Shown here piece by piece: positions 12,333 through 25,099 of a DNA stretch of 64,000 nt. A model generated the notes under the pieces. It had not been told where the DNA came from. It worked only from the letters and a program-made list of their open reading frames with translations, and did not search any database. This DNA comes from Serratia symbiotica str. 'Cinara cedri' (lineage in GTDB: Bacteria; Pseudomonadota; Gammaproteobacteria; Enterobacterales; Enterobacteriaceae): contig CP002295.1 in assembly GCA_000238975.1 (NCBI GenBank), positions 620,001 through 684,000 on the forward strand, in the 5' to 3' direction. A program made the translations under genes and the position numbers. Position 1 is the first letter of the stretch, and each line of letters starts with the position of its first letter.

Positions 12333-13945
12333 TAACTTTATTTTTGAATAAATTTAATTCTAAAGGTAATTTTTTAAGTGTTTTTATATCATGTATCTTA
12401 ATATACAGGAAAATACTTTAATAATATTGGAGTAGTATATTAGGAATACTCCTTAAATAAAACTACAAAAATTAGTTTTTACTGCTGTTAGTATAATGTA
12501 GTTAAGCTGAAAAGAATATATGGTAGGTTTAGTCAAAGTTTCACTGTGTTTTATAATATAATAATAGATAATCACATTAAACAATGCAATAAAGTCTAGC
12601 GATATATTATATATTGATGGAATTTACTAGAGTTAACATTAGTATTGCATTAACAATAATTGTTGTGCTCTAAGGTTATCAGTCATAGCTATTAATGCCA
12701 AAATATCAGCCTAGAGCGCTAGGTGATGATGTGCATTTAGGGTACTAAATTGATTCTAGTAGGTTGAAAGTAGTACATGAATGGTATGTATTGTTTTGTG
12801 TTAAGTATATAGGCTTGGTGGTAATGTAAAGTTTTGGATTAATTTAGTAATTCAGCTAATATGTCTCCTATTTTTGATTATTAACCCGTAAATTTAGCAC
12901 TACATAATAGGCAGTATAATGTATTTTGTTTTCTTATAGGGGTAATTATTATCGGGGCAGGATGGGCTTTAAAAATTATAATCTATAGTTATATATTATT
13001 TTTTGTAACCAGGCATTAATAGTAATAATATAGGTGTTTGCGGCTAAAATTAGCTATCTACTAGTCATAATTAGATCTAATGGATCTATGAGATATTAGA
13101 TTTTTAATAAAATAATGCTGAATAAATAATTCGTTATTTAGCGTGATTAGAGTATATAGTTTGTAGTGTTAATTTTCGTAGTACGGTAGTTATTATGTTG
13201 CTTATTTTTATAAGGAGCTTGAGTATTATAGTTGTAGCAATTGTCTGCAAGCTGGTTATGTGGTTCATGTAATTAAGTATAGTAATATGTTTAATTTAAT
13301 TAGGTTCTATTTAATCAGGTTCGGTGATACTGATAATTATCACTAAGAATAAATAGTATTTAGTTAATATTATCTATGATAGATATTAAGCTATGCTGAA
13401 GGTATTATTTTATTTTTATTGATAATTATAAATATAATGTAGTTTTTGCTAGCATTGTAATTATTATATATTGTCAGTAGCTTTTAAGATAGTGTTTAAA
13501 GATATACTATTTCATAGTACAGCTTAATTTAATTTTTCATTTTAATATACAGAGGTTGCATGAAATATTGGCAAACTATTGTTTTATTATGGTTTTATAA
13601 AGTAATGTGTTAAAATGGTGTGTATTTTAATTTAAGGACATTAATATTACCAAAGTATACAAGTTACTTAATATTATTATTAAATTTAACAATAAATTTA
13701 ATAATAAGGTTATTTTTGTTAAAGAGATTTATAGTATTCAAATAGAAAATGATGTGTTTAGATAATACAACATCCAGCAAATCATCAATATTTAAGACTT
13801 GCCAGATGTTTAGGATTATAATAATTAAAATAGTATTCGTATCTTTTTTATTATAGACACTAAAAATTATATTTTATAAAATATCTTTAGGATATTTTCC
13901 TAGGTTTTTAATGTATTTATTTTGACGTTTTAATATTGTAAGTAT
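12333..13945. other. Eroded intergenic region (site of lost cysM and crr)
   Basis: In E. coli cysM follows cysA and crr follows ptsI, so both should lie here. I could align no segment with either protein in any frame. The DNA is AT-rich with frequent stops. An imperfect hairpin near 13769-13812 could be a relic of the pts operon's end but has no good U-tract. Confidence 0.55.
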
Positions 13946-15673
13946 TTAGTAGAGCATTTTTTCTTCTATAAATTTGTTCATGCAATTCATTAAGTCTTTT
14001 GAAGTTGGTTGTATTAATACTTGCGCTGCTAACATTTGCGCATCTGCAAAATTGGTATTACGAATAATTTTCTTTATGTTTGGGATCGATATTGCGCTCA
14101 TACTAAATTCATCTAGACCCATTCCTAATAATAATAGTGTAGCTCGCTCATCGCCAGCTAGTTCACCGCACATACCAGTCCATTTGCCTTCTGCGTGTGA
14201 TGCATCAATCACTTGTTTAATAAAGCTAAGTACTGGTGGGGATAAAGGATCATAAAGATGAGCAATTATCTCATTACCTCTATCTACCGCTAGAGTATAC
14301 TGCGTAAGATCATTGGTTCCAATACTAAAAAAATCAACTTCTTTTGCTAAGTGATGAGCAATAGATGCTGCTGCAGGTGTCTCTACCATTACGCCTACTT
14401 CAATAGTCTCATCGAATTCTTTATGTTCTTTGCGTAATTGTATTTTTAATTTATTAATTTCGTTTTTTAGATCACGCACTTCTTCTACAGAAATAATCAT
14501 CGGGAACATGATTCGTAACTTACCGAATGCCGAGGCGCGTAGTATCGCACGTAGTTGTGCGTGTAATATTTCTCTTCGATCCATTGCAATGCGTATTGCT
14601 CGCCATCCAAGAAAGGGGTTTTCTTCTTTAGGTAGGTTCATATAAGGTAGGTTTTTGTCACCACCTATATCCATAGTTCGGATAATTACTGCTTTTGAAC
14701 CCATAGCGTTAGCAACAGTTTTATAGGCTTTAAATTGTTCATCTTCAGTTGGTAATTCATTACGATCCATGAATAGGAATTCAGTACGATAAAGGCCGAT
14801 ACCTTCGGCTCCGTTGCGTTCAGCGCTAGCAATATCACGTGCGGTGCCAATGTTAGCACAGATTTCTACTTGATGGCCATCAAGTGTAATTGCTGGAAGC
14901 TCTTTCAGTTTAGTGAGATGATTTTTTTCGGTGACGTATTTATTCTGTATGGTTTTTAATTCATTTATAATTTTAGTAGTAGGATTAACGTAAATTCTGT
15001 TATTAATTGCATCAAGGATGAGGTAATCGCCAGTTTTTACTTGTGTAGTAATATTACTAGTACCCACAATAGCTGGTATCTCCAAGGAGCGTGCCATAAT
15101 AGAAGTATGAGAAGTGCGGCCACCCAGCTCAGTTATGAAGCCTAATACTTTATTGAGATTTAACTGCGCTGTTTCAGACGGGGTTAAATCGCTAGCTACT
15201 AGAATTACTTTTTCTTGAATAGTACTAAGATCAACGATCGGCATGCCAATAATATTACGCAATAGGCGTTTGCCAATATCGCGTACATCTTCTGCGCGCT
15301 CTTTTAGATATTCATCGTCTAGCTCCTCCAGCGCATGCGCTTGGTTTTCGATAACCGTGTAGGTTGCTGCTTCAGCAGAGAAGTGTTCATTTTTAATGAG
15401 GGATATGATTTCTTGTTCAAGCTCTTCGTCCTCTAGTAACATGGCATGTCCTTCGAATATGGCCTCTTTCTCTACACCGAAGGTTTTACCTGCTTTAGCT
15501 TTTATTACTGCTAATTGCTCAGATGCTTTAGTGCGTCCAGATAGAAAACGTGATACTTCTTGCTCTATAAGATCTGTAGATATTTTCTTTTGGTTAATGA
15601 TAATTTCATCTTCTTTCAGTAGGAGAGCTTTACCAAAAGTGATACCTGGTGATACTAAAATGCCTGAAATCAT
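13946..15673 (-). CDS. ptsI: PTS enzyme I (phosphoenolpyruvate-protein phosphotransferase)
   Basis: Cytosolic enzyme I takes phosphate from phosphoenolpyruvate and passes it to HPr, starting the sugar phosphotransferase relay. The 575 residues match E. coli EI in length and sequence. The swivelling domain carries the active-site His (about residue 189) in [13 protein letters not shown]; the PEP-binding barrel carries [12 protein letters not shown], the MFPMI segment, the [14 protein letters not shown] signature and the catalytic Cys in [11 protein letters not shown]. An in-frame ATG lies two codons upstream (15679), but the ATG at 15673 has AAGG at proper spacing and gives the family start MISGIL. 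It lies 47 nt downstream of ptsH. The partner crr is missing downstream. Confidence 0.97.
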   Translation of the reverse strand: MISGILVSPGITFGKALLLKEDEIIINQKKISTDLIEQEVSRFLSGRTKASEQLAVIKAKAGKTFGVEKEAIFEGHAMLLEDEELEQEIISLIKNEHFSAEAATYTVIENQAHALEELDDEYLKERAEDVRDIGKRLLRNIIGMPIVDLSTIQEKVILVASDLTPSETAQLNLNKVLGFITELGGRTSHTSIMARSLEIPAIVGTSNITTQVKTGDYLILDAINNRIYVNPTTKIINELKTIQNKYVTEKNHLTKLKELPAITLDGHQVEICANIGTARDIASAERNGAEGIGLYRTEFLFMDRNELPTEDEQFKAYKTVANAMGSKAVIIRTMDIGGDKNLPYMNLPKEENPFLGWRAIRIAMDRREILHAQLRAILRASAFGKLRIMFPMIISVEEVRDLKNEINKLKIQLRKEHKEFDETIEVGVMVETPAAASIAHHLAKEVDFFSIGTNDLTQYTLAVDRGNEIIAHLYDPLSPPVLSFIKQVIDASHAEGKWTGMCGELAGDERATLLLLGMGLDEFSMSAISIPNIKKIIRNTNFADAQMLAAQVLIQPTSKDLMNCMNKFIEEKMLY

Positions 15674-15720
15674 AACCATACCTTAATCTTAACGGGTGTT
15701 ATCTAACAAAGATGGGCTAA

Positions 15721-15978
15721 TTACTCAAGTTCTGTCATTAGTTTTGCTAAGTGTTTAACGGCTTGTTGCTCATCTTCACCAGTAGCTTCAATGCTTACTA
15801 CAGTGCCTTTGCTTAGCCCTAGCATTTGCAGTTTAAATAAGCTTTTAGCGCTGACATTTTTACCATTATAAGTAACGGTAATGTCAGAGGTAAAACTTTT
15901 GGCTTCTTTTACGAACTGAGCAGCAGGACGAGTATGTAGACCATTTGGAGCGGTAATAGTAATTTCTTGCTGAAACAT
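15721..15978 (-). CDS. ptsH: PTS phosphocarrier protein HPr
   Basis: Small cytosolic phosphocarrier that receives phosphate from enzyme I on His15 and hands it to sugar-specific EIIA domains. At 85 residues it has exactly the E. coli length. His15 sits in the PNGLHTRPA signature, and Ser46 is present in the SAKSLFKLQ motif. The start codon is preceded by AGGGAAA at about 8 nt. It heads the ptsH-ptsI unit transcribed leftward. No EII permease or EIIA gene is visible in the window, so the sugar served cannot be told. Confidence 0.97.
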   Translation of the reverse strand: MFQQEITITAPNGLHTRPAAQFVKEAKSFTSDITVTYNGKNVSAKSLFKLQMLGLSKGTVVSIEATGEDEQQAVKHLAKLMTELE

Positions 15979-16340
15979 TGATATTTCCCTAATGTATTAT
16001 AAGTAATATAGAATACTAAAATTTAACCCATGGGTATGCGTTCAGTTTTTTGATTAGCGCCTGACTATGATAAATGTTGTAGTGGTTAGAAACAAAATAT
16101 TAGGCACTTTCAATTAGAAAATATAGTTATTAAAGATAATACTTAATTTTACTTTCAAATTACTCAGACTGTATCTCTTTAAGCACTTAACTGATCAATA
16201 AGTAAAATGATTTAGCTCTACATAAAAAATATGATGTATTTTATAAAAAAAATGATGTATTTTGTATATTTAAATAATTTTTAAATACTAAATTAGCATG
16301 TCAAATAATATTTGATGACTATAAATTTGATCGGTGCTAT
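15979..16340 (-). promoter_or_regulatory. ptsH upstream region
   Basis: This gap of about 360 bases lies between the cysK terminator and ptsH, so it must carry the ptsHI promoter(s) read leftward. I see no confident -35/-10 pair or CRP site. A short direct repeat around 16215-16260 (two near copies of AAATGATGTATTTT) is the only structure that stands out. Confidence 0.4.
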
Positions 16341-16369
16341 AAAAAAGCACCTTGAAAGGCGCTTTTTTT
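16341..16369 (-). terminator. Rho-independent terminator of cysK
   Basis: On the minus strand, just after the cysK stop, the RNA folds AAAAAAGCGCCUU against AAGGUGCUUUUUU with one G-U pair and a 4-nt loop, ending in a run of U. On the plus strand the same position would be an A-C mismatch, so the hairpin fits leftward transcription better. It separates cysK from the ptsHI unit, as in enteric relatives. Confidence 0.82.
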
Positions 16370-16391
16370 GACTTTTTATATTACATTAGTG

Positions 16392-17366
16392 TCATTGTTG
16401 TAATTCTTGCTTAGTAAATACACCGGCAAACAGATTTGTGCTAAGATAGCGTTCTCCTGAAGATGGCAGGATAACTACGATAGTTTTATCAGTAAAGTTA
16501 TTTTCTTCAATTAGTCTTACGGCAGCTACTACAGCAGCTCCAGAGGAAATACCTGCTAAAATACCTTCTTTTTCCATTAGAGTACGTGCCATGCCTATAG
16601 CTTCATCGTTGCTAATTTGTTCTACGCGATCTACTAAAGTTAGATCTAGATTGCCTGGAATAAAGCCTGCACCAATGCCTTGAATTTGATGTGGTCCTGG
16701 TTTTAGTTCTTCGCCAGCCAGAGCTTGGCTAATCACTGGGGAGTCACATGGTTCTACTGCTACCGTCGTGATAGTTTTTTGCTTGGTATGCTTAATATAT
16801 CGACTGACGCCAGTTAAAGTACCTCCAGTACCTACTCCGGAAACAAGTACGTCTATCATGCCAGCAGTATCTTTCCAGATTTCAGGGCCAGTGGTTTTCT
16901 CATGAATTTCTGGATTAGCTGGGTTACTAAATTGTTGTAGGATAATATATCGATCAGGGTTATTATTAACTATTTCTTCAGCTTTTGTAATAGCACCTTT
17001 CATACCTTTTGCGCCGTCGGTAAGTATTAGATTAGCTCCTAGTGCTTTTAGCAGCTTACGGCGCTCCATGCTCATGGTGTCGGGCATAGTTAGCGTTAGT
17101 TTATACCCACGAGCAGCCGTAACAAATGCTAGTGCGATTCCTGTATTACCACTTGTCGGCTCTACGAGCTCTTTATTAGACGTAAGAACCCCACGTTTTT
17201 CTGCATCCCAAATCATATTAGCGCCAATGCGGCACTTAACGCTAAAACTTGGGTTACGTGATTCAATCTTGGCTAAAATATGCCCATTACCAATATGTTT
17301 TAAGCGAACTAAAGGCGTATGTCCTATAGTTAAAGAGTTATCTTCATATACTTGTGTCTGGCTCAT
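16392..17366 (-). CDS. cysK: Cysteine synthase A (O-acetylserine sulfhydrylase)
   Basis: PLP-dependent cytosolic enzyme that joins sulfide to O-acetylserine to make cysteine, the last step of sulfate assimilation. Length is 324 residues (E. coli 323) with two extra residues near the N-terminus. The PLP lysine is Lys44 in [11 protein letters not shown]; the substrate loop [11 protein letters not shown], the phosphate-binding loop [10 protein letters not shown] and the C-terminal [12 protein letters not shown] are all present. The ribosome-binding site is weak (AAAGAA). It is followed by its own terminator and then ptsH, the usual enteric order. The isozyme gene cysM appears lost, so this would be the only cysteine synthase seen here. 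Confidence 0.97.
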   Translation of the reverse strand: MSQTQVYEDNSLTIGHTPLVRLKHIGNGHILAKIESRNPSFSVKCRIGANMIWDAEKRGVLTSNKELVEPTSGNTGIALAFVTAARGYKLTLTMPDTMSMERRKLLKALGANLILTDGAKGMKGAITKAEEIVNNNPDRYIILQQFSNPANPEIHEKTTGPEIWKDTAGMIDVLVSGVGTGGTLTGVSRYIKHTKQKTITTVAVEPCDSPVISQALAGEELKPGPHQIQGIGAGFIPGNLDLTLVDRVEQISNDEAIGMARTLMEKEGILAGISSGAAVVAAVRLIEENNFTDKTIVVILPSSGERYLSTNLFAGVFTKQELQQ

Positions 17367-17970
17367 AAGTTTGTTCTTTAACTCTGTAAAATGTAATAAA
17401 TAATTAAATTATACACTAACAATACTAGCAGGGAAGCAAAGAATTTATATATTTTAGGAAAAATTTTAATCTAACAAAAGGAGAGTACGAGCCCTACTCA
17501 GGATATTTATTAAATAATAAAATGGATGCAGTATACTGACTGAGCTACATCTTATTATCCGCCCTAACCATCCAGGTACCATTATAGGATTTATAGGATA
17601 ACGCATGAAAATTACGAACTCTAATGAAAGAGTATGCTAACTTGTATATGATCACATATATACTATTGTTATATGGAAATATATATTAGAATAATATGTA
17701 TAAAATCACTATATTTTTATTGACTGATCTTATATGTTGATTTTATAGACTGTCATTAAATTAAATCATTGGTATATAAGTTGAAAAATTATACTATACA
17801 TAGTATGCTTCATAATATTAAAATAATGATATCAGATAATAGTTTATGCGTCAAGTTATTTACCAGTTAGTATGTGAGTAAAGTGAAAAATTTTATGTTA
17901 TATTATGTAAGTAACGATAATAAATAAATAGTTTTGTATTAGCAGTATAAGAATAATTATTGTTACCTAT

Positions 17971-18014
17971 ATATTTATAGCCTTACTTATCTATATTTAT
18001 AGCCTTACTTATCT
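17971..18014. repeat. Perfect 22-bp tandem duplication
   Basis: The units 17971-17992 and 17993-18014 are identical (beginning ATATTTATAGCCTTACTTAT). The perfect match in non-coding, fast-eroding DNA implies a recent duplication. Confidence 0.9.
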
Positions 18015-18450
18015 TATTATATACGTTCTTTACTAGTCTTGAAGTTACTAAGCTTAGATCTTATAAATGAAGTCATATTATGTTTTGAATCGTTTTAGAT
18101 AGTTTATTGTAACTTTTATAAATATGTATAATTATTTGATTAATAAGTTATTAAAAATATTTTTATAGCAATAAAAAAAGTTTGGTCGTTATAATTAGCA
18201 TATAATATAACCTTGCTAAGGAGATAGTCAGTAAGTAAAAATAAATAACTAAAAACTTATAAAGGGTATATCTGATTATATATTAACTCATTGGTAACAG
18301 CGAAAGTAAATAGAATTTGATTTTTGATTCTATAATAAAATTACATTATTCAATGTAAATGTATTAGTAAATTACATGAGCGCTGTTAGTGAACATTCTA
18401 GATAATTATGCATAGGTAATAGTGTATTAGAAAATGAAGTATATAGCATA

Positions 18451-18470
18451 TCTTATCTTATCTTATCTTA
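18451..18470. repeat. Pentamer repeat (TCTTA)x4
   Basis: Four perfect copies of TCTTA, then a degenerate continuation TTTTATTT. A small slippage-type microsatellite. Confidence 0.85.
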
Positions 18471-18592
18471 TTTTATTTAGTGCACTAAATAGTTAATGTT
18501 ATTATATTAAGGTAATTTTTTACTAGTATTTAGAATAAGTACCAAAAATTTATAGTATTTGTCATTGACATAAAATTTATTATAGATTTATA

Positions 18593-18632
18593 TTTTTATA
18601 TAAGGTATATAGTTTTTATATAATGTATATAG
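18593..18632. repeat. 20-bp tandem duplication, one mismatch
   Basis: The units 18593-18612 and 18613-18632 differ at a single base (TTTTTATATAAGGTATATAG against TTTTTATATAATGTATATAG). Confidence 0.85.
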
Positions 18633-18882
18633 AGTTAATAACTTAATATTTACTACTTTAGTAAGGATAGTAGAATAATAATCTATTGTAATACTAAAGA
18701 TAGTAATTATACAAGATTTGTATCTAATACTAATTATTTTTAGTTAAATTGTTAAAGTAGCGTTATTATTGCAAGATACTCGAACTAATAGTAAAAATGT
18801 TATTAATTTTCTATAATTACGCAGCTAAATATTATAATAAGGAACGAAAAAGCTGATAGATAATTTTAATAAAATTGTGTAG

Positions 18883-18984
18883 GGGTTACGTACACGCGCT
18901 TCTTATTTATATAGTAAGGTATTGTTAGATTATCTTGATCCTGATACTTTTGGGTTTATTGCTGTATTGAATGATTCTGGTTAA
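18883..18984 (+). other. Coding-like fossil, unidentified
   Basis: Between two stops this frame reads like real protein rather than AT-rich noise: RTRASYLYSKVLLDYL followed by DPDTFGFIAVLNDSG, ending at TAA 18982-18984. There is no good start codon. It lies about 250 nt upstream of the zipA fossil on the same strand, so it could be part of that gene or a lost neighbour, but it does not resemble the part of ZipA I can recall. Confidence 0.35.
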
Positions 18985-19230
18985 TTAGTCACTCATTTAT
19001 AGATAGTATTATTATTGGTAATATCTTATTAAATGACAGTATATAACAAGATGCAGTGAGTAAGATTTAGGAGTTTTTTGGGATACATCTTTTTTAGTAA
19101 TCATGTCTTAATTATTACTGCTACCAGCAGATTTTAAAATAACGCTGATATTGTAAGCGTATCTTTGCATTATCAGCAACAAGCAAAACTACAGTCATTT
19201 CTAACTAAGTTGATTATAGCAAAGTTAAGG

Positions 19231-19600
19231 GATGCTATATATGTTACATTTGGTGGTGTATAAATAGATATTAATGAGCGGAAAAGTATTATTAGTAATA
19301 CGCTATAATATAGGCGGGCCTTCAATTAGGGAAACGCATATTTTCATTACATATTGGCTTGTCTGGTAACGGTTAGGTATTATTTAGTTTAACTAATATC
19401 ATAAAATTAGGTAATTTTAAACTTAACATAATGGCAAATTTTACCATGTTGATTATATTACCATTTATAATGGTATTTATCAAAATTTTAAGTTCATATT
19501 GTATTCGGTACAGGATACTATCGATAATATTAAGAACTTGGTATTGGACGATAAACATTATATAATAATTAAAGTTTTAGAAATCTATAAATATTGTCTT
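19231..19600 (+). pseudogene. zipA: zipA fossil: C-terminal FtsZ-binding domain
   Basis: ZipA tethers FtsZ to the inner membrane during division. No long frame survives, but pieces in successive frames align with the C-terminal domain of E. coli ZipA. IDINERKSIISNTL matches the SELNGELLLNSI region; AGLQLGKRIFSLHIGLSGNG then LFSLTNIIKLGNFKLNIM matches the QQAGFIFGDM...LFSLANMVKPGTF region; QNFKFILYSVQDTID then NLVLDDKHY matches QNFKLMLQSAQHIAD...VVLDDQRR. The reading changes frame at least twice and crosses several stops. The position just before ligA on the same strand is exactly where zipA lies in E. coli. The N-terminal anchor and linker are not recognisable. Confidence 0.85.
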
Positions 19601-19713
19601 AGTTTAGTGCTAGAAAAAATTATAACTATTTGCTAAGTAGGGAGGTTAGATCTCCCTAATAATTCTATCTTTTCGGACTTATCCTATAGTGTTTTTATAT
19701 TTAAATTTAATAA

Positions 19714-21754
<2,041 letters not shown>

Positions 21755-21756
<2 letters not shown>

Positions 21757-21775
21757 CTACGACTTTGTCGTAGTT
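21755..21775 (+). terminator. Stem-loop at the ligA stop codon
   Basis: A perfect 9-bp inverted repeat, AACTACGAC / GTCGTAGTT with loop TTT, begins inside the ligA stop codon. It is richer in GC than its surroundings and well placed for a 3' end, but the following bases (CTATAGTAATT) are only a weak U-tract. It may stabilise the transcript or act as a weak terminator. Confidence 0.5.
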
Positions 21776-24446
21776 CTATAGTAATTAATTCTCTATTATT
21801 AGGCTTAATTATAGAGATGCAGTAAGATGTCTTAGTGATGTAATAAGATATCTTTGATTGCTTAACGATTACTTTAATGTTTTTTAGGGCGCTATACTAG
21901 ATAGTAAGAGTTGAGTTTTTTAATAGTCTACAGTATAAAATAATACTTTCATATATTAATTATATTAATTTAGTTATAAAAATATTTTTTAGCTCTATTT
22001 ATTTTTAGTGTAGTAAAATAGTTTTATTACATTAGCCTAAATTTTCTGCACGAATAGAACTTGATCATTATTGTGAAGGGTATTAAGAATGGCGATGCTT
22101 AATTTATTAGTAAGATTTTATGGGAAAGTATAACGCTATATTAAGGTATATGGCAATAATTTAGGGTATTTATACTACCTACTATTTTTTACAATAGTTG
22201 TAAATTAATTGCTAGATTTAATATAGGATGTATAAATTTTATTTATAAATATAATATTGTAATATCCCTAGCCGAGAGTAACTAAAAATTAAGTTAAAAT
22301 GTTTCTCGACTAAGTTTCGTAAATCTTAAAGTAATCATAGAGTCGCTATATAAACTCTGTTTAATTAAGTAAGCAGCAAAAAACCATGGTCATAGATAAA
22401 CAATATTAATATAACGTAGTAGTTATGGTTATGTTTAATAGTGTTATAACTATATAATTATAATAGTGATCTATTTTAGATTATACAGTATACTATATAA
22501 CGCTATATAGTTAATAATATTAGATTGATCATTACCTAAGTAATTTATTTCAAGTATTATTTATCTGCATAAAAATAAATTAAATGAAGTATTATATATT
22601 CAAGGAATGCATTGATTTGAAATCAATAATTAAGTAAGATACTTATTTATTATTTATAATATTTTAAATAATTAAATATTATTTTTTGACTTTTTAATTA
22701 TGTAATAAAAAAATTATTAATATAATTAATTTGCTAACAATAAAATGCATACCGATAAATAAAAGACTTAATTAATAAGTTAGTGCTTAATAAAAACAAC
22801 ATGATAATTGATCGTAGTATTTTTTACTAATATTTTTATTGGTATTAAGAATATCAATAATTATTAAGATAATAGCTAATGTATTTTTTCGTGTATCTTA
22901 TATATTTTTAAAGATTCAGTAGATGTTTCTTGATTGGGGTTAAGTAATTTATATTAAAATTAATGATTACTAATAACCTTATATATTTTTAGGAGCTAAG
23001 TTTTTTTATTGTTACTAAAATTATGAACTTTGTACGATATAGAGATAAGTTTTGCTCTTTTTCTCTATAAACATATAAATATTATAGCAGAGGTAATTTT
23101 CAAATTATTTTACTTTATAGGTCACTGATGTATATGCTGTATTTAGTTATTAGTATTATATGATATAATCTTTAAATCAATAATTTAACTTTTATAGGTA
23201 TCCAATTTAGATATGTCAGAAAATATTTGAATATATTGTTTGATATCTGGATTTACGCTAACTATATTGTGTTATGTTTGTTGTAGTTGAGTATATAGTT
23301 ACTACTATAGTAGTAATTTAGTGCTTTTAAAAAACCAGGAAAGTTTTATTTAGCAATAAAAGAGTTTAATAGAATAAATTATGTCTTTTTTGCGAGTATT
23401 ATGTGGATATTTTATATACACTGTGGGTAAAGGTAGCTCTTAACTACATTGTAATATATTTTATAATTATAATGAAGACAAGATTATAATCTTATAGTTT
23501 AACGCCGATTAGATAAATATTAGATATTGTTAGCACTTGCTTTTTAAGCATACGCATCGTAATCTATCGATATATGTAGATATATTATTCTAAGTTTCTT
23601 TTTTATTACGCTGCTATTCAATATTCTGAAAGTAGCTCCTTTATTTAGTTAGTGCAGTATTTTAGTATAATATTATTTATTTGTTATTTAAGTATCTAAA
23701 AGTAAGTAAAATATGCATAGTAGCTCCTACTATGTAGGAGATATCTTAATTTGTGATGTATATTAGATATCATTTATTTTTTGCTGTAGGTAATGTATAT
23801 ATAGATTGTTATATTTAATGTAGATGTATATTATTACGGTTGTATTTTTTATATTATTAACGTTAAATATTTTTATTCTATACATTAGGTGTTGTATAGT
23901 AAAATAATGTGCATATATTATATATGCATATTTTATAATAAGTATTAGTATTCTTTTTAAGGATTATAAGTAGATATGTACATTCTATACATAATTTAGG
24001 TATAGTAAGGTAAATTATTTAAAAATACTGTTAGAATATTTAGTACATGTAAAATATTTAGTACATGGAAACATTAGACTCAATAATAGAGATAATGTAT
24101 AAAATACTAATATATATTATTATTACTATGAGTTTATATACCATTTATTATAAATGATGATAATTGTTTAAAACTCAAAACTTAGTTATATTGAGAAGTT
24201 ATAGCTTAAGTATTAGGTAATACTAAATTATTTTACATATAGTTAAAATAAGGCCCTATCGCTTACCTTAATAATTAGTATGATGTATTACTGTAGACAT
24301 AGGGCAAGAAATAAGATAATGAGAACTTTTAGATAAAATTCATATTTTATGTTAAATTGATACTTTCGTTATTTTCTTCAGGATTATATTTTATGGTATA
24401 AGGTAACTAATTAGAGCAGATAGTATAAAAATTAGAGTATGATAGG
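21776..24446. other. Eroded intergenic region
   Basis: No gene or RNA is supportable on either strand. The DNA is AT-rich with many stops. An 18-bp near-perfect tandem duplication (AATATTTAGTACATG core) lies at 24035-24070. Confidence 0.65.
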
Positions 24447-24593
24447 TTAATTGTTACTATCGCCATTGGCGATAGTATCTCGTGAAGTAGCAGAATGATT
24501 TTTAGTAAAATCACAATAACTACACATATCTTTACGTAATATGCATAGGTAGCAATAATATATTTTACCAGCCCGCGTAAAATTTAGATTCAA
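24447..24593 (-). other. Small Cys-rich open frame, unidentified (48 codons)
   Basis: An open frame from a possible TTG at 24593 to TAA at 24447-24449 encodes a peptide with a CxxC-x6-CxxC arrangement (CYLCILRKDMCSYC), as in a small zinc ribbon, followed by DFTKNHSATSRDTIANGDSNN-like polar residues. Its composition (Cys, Arg, Gly, Ala, Asp) is unlike chance translation of this DNA. There is no clear ribosome-binding site and the upstream frame is closed by a stop, so it may be the 3' remnant of a longer gene. A 10-bp hairpin, TACTATCGCC/GGCGATAGTA (24455-24477), overlaps its last codons. I do not recognise the family. Confidence 0.3.
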
Positions 24594-24655
24594 ATTTGAT
24601 TAGTAAATAAACAACCCTTATGTCACTTTCACAGCATTAATGATATACAGAGTAA

Positions 24656-24728
24656 TGGGTGATGACGGATTCGAACCGCCGACCCCCTCCGTGTAAAGGA
24701 GGTGCTCTACCAATTGAGCTAATCACCC
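24656..24728 (-). tRNA. valU: tRNA-Val (UAC)
   Basis: Acceptor GGGTGAT pairs with ATCACCC; D-arm TAGCTCAATTGGTAGAGC; anticodon stem CCTCC/GGAGG with loop TTTACAC, anticodon UAC; T-arm GGCGGTTCGAATCCGTC. It closely matches E. coli valU, also found near gltX. The discriminator is A and the next three bases are TTA rather than CCA, so the 3' end must be added after transcription. Confidence 0.96.
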
Positions 24729-25099
24729 TTATAATATAAGATGTTTATTATCACTATTAAAGATACTAAATATCTGCCTACTTTAAGCTGAATCTTTATT
24801 CATAATGAATATAAATTAGTCAAATTACTAAAAGTATATTATATTGATAATTTAACATTAGTCAATAGTTTTTAAAATTATTTTAATTGTTAATTATAAA
24901 ATTATAGATTGTCTTTTAATTACTATAAATAATCACTTTTACTTTGTTATTAAGTAAAATTAAATATAGGGAGTACAGAATTAGCTGGCATACTATTGAG
25001 TAATCATACTTTAGTGATATATTATTTATAAATGTTTTAAACTTTAATCAACTGCCTGTAACTTGTCGACACATATTTCGTAAAAAGGTAATAAGATTA
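24729..25099. other. Divergent tRNA-Val / gltX intergenic region
   Basis: These 371 bases separate the leftward tRNA-Val from the rightward gltX and must hold both promoters. I see several AT-rich -10-like hexamers but no convincing spaced pair. Confidence 0.5.

Larger units (their letters stand above)
17367..18882. other. Eroded intergenic region with micro-repeats
   Basis: No gene is supportable. cysZ, which lies between cysK and zipA in E. coli, should have been here but is not recognisable. A tRNA-like stretch near 17470-17565 (minus) and three tandem duplications (17971-18014, 18451-18470, 18593-18632) are the only structures seen. Confidence 0.6.

Noticed and set aside
13974-15686. Plus-strand open frames inside ptsI, and similar antisense frames in cysK, cysU, nhaP2, proP, gltX and cysS
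   Set aside because: They are antisense shadows of well-conserved genes with no independent evidence.
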